From an uncultured Pirellulaceae bacterium (GTDB lineage Bacteria > Planctomycetota > Planctomycetia > Pirellulales > Pirellulaceae): a stretch of DNA of 19,336 nt. Where the stretch lies: NCBI GenBank assembly GCA_934255105.1, contig CAKQNH010000009.1:1-19336 (forward strand). The letters run 5' to 3'. Below the pieces are notes generated by a model that made no database searches, was not told the DNA's origin, and was given only the letters and a program-made list of their open reading frames with translations. Shown one piece after another: positions 14,416-19,336 of the stretch (the stretch's first letter is position 1; every line of letters starts with the position of its first letter). A program made the position numbers and the translations under genes.

Positions 14416-16742
14416 GTGCCGTGCATCCATCCGCGCTGATCGGCGTATTGTTGCTCGTGCTGCTCTCGACCGGTGAGCTGCGGGCACAAGAGGAGGTCCA
14501 GGAGGATCACCGCCCGCTGATTGACCAACAGCCATTTGACGTGATCGTGCTGCAGGCCGACGCTGGGGGTGCGCGTGTCAAAGTGCTGCCGCTCCCGTTC
14601 GTCGGAAGAAAAGTTCCCGAGAACCCACCGCGGACGGACAAGCTGCGAGTAGTACTGGTTCGTTTCCCTGAGCGTGAGTACGAAGTGCTGTGGCGCGATA
14701 TTGCGAGCGTCGAATTGTATGAACAGCAAATCTACGACGAGGCTTTACAGAAGATAGCGGCCAAGGACTTTATCGGGGCCTTTCAGAATCTAAGCTATCT
14801 GATGAAAAATTATGCCGATATGCCACGCTTGGAAGAACTGCGACAGGAGTTCTTGCTTAAGAGTGCCGGCGATCGCTTTCAAGCGGGCGAGTATCGACAG
14901 ACGCTGTCTGCGCTGGAGGAGCTGCGCGCCACTGCACCCGGCTATCAAACTCAGACTGTCATCAGGGTACTTTCCCAAGTCGCCGAACGGCTGATCGACG
15001 GCTATGAGAAACTCGGTGACCTGGCCAGTGTGAGAGCCCTGGTCGAACGCTTGCGTCAAACCTACGGTCCCAATCTGCCGGTGGTCAAGCGTTGGGATCA
15101 ACAGTTCGAATCTGTGGCAGCGGCCAAACGCCAGCAAGCACTCGAGTGGTTGGAAAAGAAGGATTATCGCCAAGCGCGACGCGCGGCTGCGGAGTTGCTG
15201 GCCGCCGAGAAGGGCTCAACAGTAGGCCTACAAATCTTGGCGCAAATCCATGCGGAATATCCGATGATTCGCGTGGGAGTGATGCAACGCAGTCGCGATA
15301 TCGATCCGACCAGCCTCGTCGATTGGTCCGCCCGCAGATGTGGTAAGCTGCTCGAAAAGACGCTGTTCCAGTTCCTTCAAACGGGGACCGAAGGAGGCCA
15401 GTATGGCTTTACTCTGGGGACATTTCGCCTGAGCGACGATCGCCAACAGTTGCTGCTGTCCGTGGATCCTGCTGTGCAGACCGCAGCCAGCGGAGCCGCC
15501 GCAGGCGCATCGCCACGACCACTGGGAACATTTGAATTGTCTCAAATGCTACAAGTCCGCGCCCTGCCTACAGCGCACGATTATGACCCCGCTTGGGCGG
15601 CCATCTTCCAGTCCGTGGCCTCCCCCAAACCCAATCAAGTCGCCGTGCAACTCCAGCGGCCCAACGTCTTGCCGCAGGCGCTACTACAGTGGAGCGTTTC
15701 ATCAAATGCTTCCCACGGGCAAGCTCTGCTGCCCGGCGACTACGTATTAGCAGATCGCCAAGCCGATGAAACGGTATTCACGCTGCGGCCCGAGTTGCCC
15801 CCAAACGGGCAGCCCCTGGAAGTGATCGAAGTCTTCTATACCGACCCGCAGCAAGCGATCAATGACTTGCTACGTGGCTCGATCGAGGTGCTCGACCAGG
15901 TCTACCCAGCCGATGCCAAGCGTCTGGCCAGCCAGCCCGACTTGCGTGTGGGCGCGTACGCGCTGCCCACTACACACATGCTGATTCCAGTCTCGGACCA
16001 TGCCTATTTGGCCAACGTGAAATTTCGAAAAGCGTTGCTCGTGGGAACCGATCGGAAAAGCATCCTGACGCGCGAGTTGCTAGGTGGCGAAGATCCCAGT
16101 GACGGAAGATTGATCAGTGGTCCCTTCCCCATTGGACGCGGCGGCAATGATCCGCTGGCCTATGCCTACAACAATAATGTGCAGCCTGCTCCGACCAACC
16201 CTGAGTTGGGCAAGTTGCTGCTAGCGATGAGTCGCAAAGAGATTCGTGAGGAGGCTAAACGCAGCGGACAGGCCGAACCAGCCTTGGAGAAATTGATCGT
16301 GGGCTGCCCCAACTACGGTTTGGCCCGCGTGGCAACAGAAGCGTTGATCCAGCAATGGTCGGCGCTGGGGATCGAAGCAGAAATGCTGGTGCTGGACACC
16401 GAAGAATCTTTCACGCGGCCGGTAGATTTGGTCTATGCCATGACCACCATGTGGGAACCCGCCACCGACGTCCAACGCCTGCTCGGCTCGCAGGGACCTG
16501 CGTCTACCGATAATCCATTCATCGTGCAAGCTCTGGAGACATTGCGAGTGGCTCGCAACTGGCGCGAGGTGCGGACTGCCCTGCAGGATCTGCATCAGTT
16601 GATCGACTACCATCTACCCGTGTTACCATTGTGGCAAATCACCGACCGTTTCGCGGTCAGACGCTCGCTCGAGGGCCTGCAGAATCAACCTCTGTCGCTG
16701 TACCAAGACGTATCCGCGTGGCGTTTCCAGGTAGGCCCCTGA
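14412..16742 (+). CDS. Exported TPR plus family-5 solute-binding-like protein
   Basis: 776 residues from GTG 14412, which overlaps the previous TGA as GTGA and indicates translational coupling; GTG 14421 is an alternative. The signal peptide is about 1-25 (LIGVLLLVLLSTGELRA-Q) with no lipobox cysteine. Residues ~105-280 are TPR-like helices (YDEALQKIAAKDFIGAFQNL, AGDRFQAGEYRQTLSALEEL, ALEWLEKKDYRQARRAAAEL). From ~285 to the end the protein resembles peptide/nickel-type solute-binding proteins (SBP_bac_5): PTSLVDWSARRCGKLLEKTL, VEVFYT-like spacing before INDLLRGSIEVLDQVYPADA, VKFRKALLVGTDRKSI, and a C-terminal LHQLIDYHLPVLPLWQ. No permease or ATPase gene is adjacent, so ABC import is not supported. 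A role in sensing or binding ligand for the Exb-like complex is inferred. Confidence 0.8.
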   Translation: MSAVHPSALIGVLLLVLLSTGELRAQEEVQEDHRPLIDQQPFDVIVLQADAGGARVKVLPLPFVGRKVPENPPRTDKLRVVLVRFPEREYEVLWRDIASVELYEQQIYDEALQKIAAKDFIGAFQNLSYLMKNYADMPRLEELRQEFLLKSAGDRFQAGEYRQTLSALEELRATAPGYQTQTVIRVLSQVAERLIDGYEKLGDLASVRALVERLRQTYGPNLPVVKRWDQQFESVAAAKRQQALEWLEKKDYRQARRAAAELLAAEKGSTVGLQILAQIHAEYPMIRVGVMQRSRDIDPTSLVDWSARRCGKLLEKTLFQFLQTGTEGGQYGFTLGTFRLSDDRQQLLLSVDPAVQTAASGAAAGASPRPLGTFELSQMLQVRALPTAHDYDPAWAAIFQSVASPKPNQVAVQLQRPNVLPQALLQWSVSSNASHGQALLPGDYVLADRQADETVFTLRPELPPNGQPLEVIEVFYTDPQQAINDLLRGSIEVLDQVYPADAKRLASQPDLRVGAYALPTTHMLIPVSDHAYLANVKFRKALLVGTDRKSILTRELLGGEDPSDGRLISGPFPIGRGGNDPLAYAYNNNVQPAPTNPELGKLLLAMSRKEIREEAKRSGQAEPALEKLIVGCPNYGLARVATEALIQQWSALGIEAEMLVLDTEESFTRPVDLVYAMTTMWEPATDVQRLLGSQGPASTDNPFIVQALETLRVARNWREVRTALQDLHQLIDYHLPVLPLWQITDRFAVRRSLEGLQNQPLSLYQDVSAWRFQVGP

Positions 16743-16949
16743 CCGGCCAATAGTTGTCGAAGCCTAAAAATATTGCTGCCCTTCGTTTTTCGATTTGGAA
16801 CCCTGAGACATATTGTGACGTGCATTGCTCGACAAAACGACCAGCAACCTAGGCTAGTTCGCCTCCGGCGCAATCTTCCAGCTTGCGGTCGGACATGGCG
16901 AAAGCTTCCAGCTTGCGATCGAGTATTCGTAAACCGGAAGCTCAAGTTT
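16743..16949. other. Intergenic region with a repeated 17-bp motif
   Basis: Between two plus-strand genes. CTTCCAGCTTGCGNTCG occurs at 16875-16891 and 16905-16921, a 30-bp period, differing at one base. CGAAG at 16758-16762 and CTTCG at 16781-16785 followed by TTTTT could form a weak terminator, but the loop is 18 nt. The reading frame of the next gene is open back to 16773, but the predicted peptide there (Arg/Cys-rich) does not look coding. Confidence 0.45.
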
Positions 16950-18896
16950 ATGCGTGGAATCGCAAGCGGGAAACTTACGCCAATGTGGTTGTTGGCCTGC
17001 ATGTTGGCTGCATCCGCCAGTTGTCCATGGATGTCGCAAACAGCTACGGCCCAATCCGATGTAAAGATTTGGGAGTTTTCGCCCTACGAAGTCGAAGTAT
17101 TCTACTTGTTCGACGCAGATGTGGGTGCTTCGCCCATCGCACAACAGATATGGCTATCGCAAGTGCAGGCGGATCTCGAGCGGACATTTCGCGCCGCCTG
17201 GCATGTCCGGCTGACACCTCTCCGCAGCGACTTGGCCCCATTGCTGCTACGCCGCTTCGATAGCTTTACCGTCGCCGATCTACAAGCCGAGCCAGTGGTC
17301 GCGGAAATCCAGGCTACCAGTCCCCAAAATCCACTGGACGCCCCAGATTTTCCGAGCGCGCCAGAGCAAGAGACGACTCCAAGCCAAGTAGCAGGCCCAG
17401 GGGAGCTCCCTGATGAGAACGGCGAACAAGTATCAGAACAAGTACCAGCCGACAGCCAAGGCAGCGAGTCGGCCTTGCATGAGAGAGCCACTCGGCGCGA
17501 TACTCTGTGGCATGAGCGAGACAAGCTGTTCTTCTTGCGGGTCAGTCGTCAGGGGGACGAGACAACCGTGCAAGTTCGCGAGCTGGATGGGCCGCTACAG
17601 TTTTTTGGTCCTGTCCTGAAGGCAACTAGCGACGACTGGAGCTTTGCTGCCCGTTTAGCTTCAGCCTCTATCGCACAGGCTTTCGCCCCAGTGGCTCGAG
17701 TCGAGGATGCCGAAAGCAAAACGGCTGATCTGCGTCTGCGGGCTGGTGGCCTGATTCTGCATCACGAAAATCCGGCGGCCGTAGTCGTGGGCGATGTGCT
17801 ACAACCCGTCGTGCGACGCGATGATCGCAACGGGGTACCGGTCCTGTTGCAACCACTTCCATGGACTTACGCAGCGGTAACCGCTAGCGACGGAGTGAAA
17901 TTGGAAGCAAACGTCTACACCTACTCGGGAGGCCCCGGTTTACAAGGTCGAAAGAACAGGCGTACCCAGCGTCTGCTTTTGAAGGTGCGTCCTCAGACTG
18001 AGCAAACCGATTTAGAGCTGGTGCTGCGCAATAGTGCTCAACCGCAGGCCGGATGTTTCATCTATAGCCGCGATCTACTGACCGACCAATTTGAACTGCT
18101 CGGACGCACCGATTGGCGCGGGCGACTGACCATTGATGCACCACTGTTGCAAGTCGAAATATTACCCGAAGAGGTCCGCGCCGCCCGAGCAGTAGCGAAA
18201 CGCGCAGCGGCGGCAGCAGCCGAAAGTGCCGCCTCCAAAGATGCCGCGGCCAGCGATGATGCCGCGAGCGCCAACGCGACCAACGCGACCGAAAACGGCG
18301 CTGACGACAGTTCAGCCGAGGGTGCAGATGAGACCGCCGATCCGGGGGCAACCGCCAGCGGTGCCGGCGAGCTTGCCCAACAGGATGCGGCTTTAATTCC
18401 CTTGCGCGTGCCCCTGATCCTGCTCTATGTTAAGCAGGGGAGCGCCGTGTTGGCCAAGCTGCCGATCGTACCGGGGCTGGCACCCGTAGCAACGGCGGAG
18501 CTTCCAGATGACCGACGCCGGTTGCTTGCCGAAGCTTTTATTCGCGGCTTCCAAGGAGAGATTTTGGACGTGGTCGGCATGCGCAACCTACTAGCGGCTA
18601 AGGTCAAGCAGCAGGTGGCTCGCGACCATCGCGATGCAGCCAAAGCGACGGTCGAGGAACTGCGACGATTGAAGAGCTACACGCAGATGGCTGATGAACT
18701 GGAAGCCATTCAGCGCCGCATGTTGGACGAAAGCGATGGGCCCATCCCGCTGTCCGCCAAGAACCGCATTGACGGTATGTTTCAAGCCACTCGCACGATG
18801 CTACAGAAGTACTTGCAGGACAATTTGTTGACTCAGAGTGAGCAGGCCATTGCGGCGGCTCCAGCCGCCCAGCCTGAGACTGCTTCGCAGCCTTAA
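16950..18896 (+). CDS. Exported protein of unknown function with Ala/Asp-rich linker
   Basis: 648 residues from ATG 16950, chosen because it has GGAAG about 10 nt upstream and begins a signal peptide (MWLLACMLAASASCPW, cleaved near TATAQ-SD); in-frame starts back to 16773 would bury the signal. I recognise no family. Visible parts: a mature N-terminal domain (about 37-112, IWEFSPYEVEVFYLFDADVG) with many aromatic/acidic residues, a Glu/Pro-rich stretch (about 125-175), a central beta-rich domain (about 180-405, KLFFLRVSRQGDETTVQVRE, LLLKVRPQTEQTDLELVLRN), an Ala/Asp/Ser low-complexity linker (about 411-479), and a C-terminal region (about 480-640) that is helical from ~520. It is the last plus-strand gene of the cluster and probably a periplasmic or surface partner, by context only. 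Confidence 0.75.
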   Translation: MRGIASGKLTPMWLLACMLAASASCPWMSQTATAQSDVKIWEFSPYEVEVFYLFDADVGASPIAQQIWLSQVQADLERTFRAAWHVRLTPLRSDLAPLLLRRFDSFTVADLQAEPVVAEIQATSPQNPLDAPDFPSAPEQETTPSQVAGPGELPDENGEQVSEQVPADSQGSESALHERATRRDTLWHERDKLFFLRVSRQGDETTVQVRELDGPLQFFGPVLKATSDDWSFAARLASASIAQAFAPVARVEDAESKTADLRLRAGGLILHHENPAAVVVGDVLQPVVRRDDRNGVPVLLQPLPWTYAAVTASDGVKLEANVYTYSGGPGLQGRKNRRTQRLLLKVRPQTEQTDLELVLRNSAQPQAGCFIYSRDLLTDQFELLGRTDWRGRLTIDAPLLQVEILPEEVRAARAVAKRAAAAAAESAASKDAAASDDAASANATNATENGADDSSAEGADETADPGATASGAGELAQQDAALIPLRVPLILLYVKQGSAVLAKLPIVPGLAPVATAELPDDRRRLLAEAFIRGFQGEILDVVGMRNLLAAKVKQQVARDHRDAAKATVEELRRLKSYTQMADELEAIQRRMLDESDGPIPLSAKNRIDGMFQATRTMLQKYLQDNLLTQSEQAIAAAPAAQPETASQP

Positions 18897-18962
18897 GCAA
18901 GCCTTGCTAGCGAAGTTGCATGAAAGCTACGACAAGTCGCAGCAGTCCAAAGAACGTCGAAC

Positions 18963-19313
18963 TTAGCTAGCGTCCTCGGCGTCATCCTGCTTGGGCGCTT
19001 TGTCGCGCCAGGTCGGGCGTCGGCGACGGGACTTGGGATGATGGTGGGCATTGAGATCGGGAGCGTCGCTGGGGGCCAATCGCAGAGTCAGCGGACGCAC
19101 GGACCGACGAACCATGGTGGCTTGCAGACGAATTTTCTCGATGCGGTGCAGCTCGTCCACTTCGTACTCAACCTCGTCCCCCTGCTGCAGATCGAGCGTC
19201 CCCACCTTCTGGACTTTCGAGAAGTGAAAGAAGACATCCTCGTCGAGGTCTGCTGAGCGGATAAAACCAATTTTTTTGTCCGGCAGTACTTTGACCACTT
19301 CACCCACTCGCAT
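18963..19313 (-). CDS. Cold-shock-domain protein with basic C-terminal tail
   Basis: 116 residues. Residues 1-66 are a cold-shock/OB-fold domain: an RNP1-like KKIGFIRS (13-20) and RNP2-like DVFFHFSKV (26-34), then VGTLDLQQGDEVEYEV. The remaining ~50 residues are a polar tail with HHHPKSRRRRPTWRDK (90-105) ending in DDAEDAS. The family binds single-stranded RNA or DNA; bacterial Csp proteins are usually ~66-70 residues, so the tail is an addition that may increase nucleic-acid affinity. ATG 19313 is the only start possible after the in-frame stop upstream; no strong Shine-Dalgarno. It converges with the preceding gene across a 66-bp gap in which I see no clear terminator. Confidence 0.85.
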   Translation of the reverse strand: MRVGEVVKVLPDKKIGFIRSADLDEDVFFHFSKVQKVGTLDLQQGDEVEYEVDELHRIEKIRLQATMVRRSVRPLTLRLAPSDAPDLNAHHHPKSRRRRPTWRDKAPKQDDAEDAS

Positions 19314-19336
19314 CCGTATTTTTCACTTATGAATAG

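Noticed and set aside
14412..16742. ABC transporter operon
   Set aside because: Only the solute-binding-like module is present; no permease or ATPase gene lies nearby and the protein lacks a lipobox.
16773..16949. N-terminal extension of the last cluster gene from 16773
   Set aside because: The extension is Arg/Cys-rich, contains the intergenic 17-bp repeat, and would put ~60 residues before a normal signal peptide; ATG 16950 has a Shine-Dalgarno-like GGAAG.
18897..18962. Bidirectional terminator between the last two genes
   Set aside because: Only a 4-bp stem (GCAA/TTGC) is visible, with no T-tract on either strand.

Overview
The window looks like chromosomal DNA of a Planctomycetota bacterium, probably a Pirellulales/Rhodopirellula-type lineage. 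This is inferred from family content: a formylglycine-type sulfatase, secreted beta-propellers, a secreted alpha/alpha-toroid (squalene-cyclase-fold) protein, and a zinc-ribbon/ExbD fusion. A large PQQ-propeller protein also starts with the small helical domain ("LTKFQATKL") that I associate with planctomycete kinases and related proteins. Abundant short intergenic repeats fit as well. No rRNA or taxonomic marker is present, so the assignment is not proven.

Left part (1-5223) is a loose group of secreted or polysaccharide-oriented genes. It holds the 3' end of a right-handed beta-helix protein (probably frameshifted near its C-terminus), an exported nitrilase-superfamily amidohydrolase with an extra N-terminal domain, a convergent minus-strand secreted beta-propeller protein, and an exported sulfatase. 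The gaps hold repeat elements: a long imperfect inverted repeat at 2297-2359, a 32-bp tandem array at 3506-3633 with two oppositely oriented degenerate copies at 3377-3441, and a 33-bp repeat after the sulfatase (5158-5223) with an inverted copy at 5393-5419.

Middle part (5224-5951) is repeat-rich intergenic DNA around a minus-strand tRNA-Phe(GAA). The tRNA has a clear sigma70-type promoter, an intrinsic terminator and an atypical T-loop.

Right part (5952-18896) is a co-directional plus-strand cluster that reads as a Tol/Exb-like envelope machine. In order it encodes an exported alpha/alpha-toroid plus HEAT-like protein, a single-pass protein with TonB/TolA-like topology but no recognised homology, a TolQ/ExbB channel subunit, two ExbD/TolR subunits (the second with a cytoplasmic zinc ribbon), a 1188-residue single-pass PQQ/BamB-like propeller protein, an exported TPR plus family-5 solute-binding-like protein, and an exported protein of unknown function. 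The two ExbD genes are 12 bp apart and the propeller and solute-binding genes overlap by 4 bp, which supports co-transcription. The proposed logic is that TolQ/R-type subunits use proton motive force to drive periplasmic propeller and binding modules, but the substrate or task is unknown. This cluster is the best candidate for an undescribed system in the window.

The right end holds a convergent minus-strand cold-shock-domain protein with a basic tail. All calls come from reading the sequence; no database search was possible.
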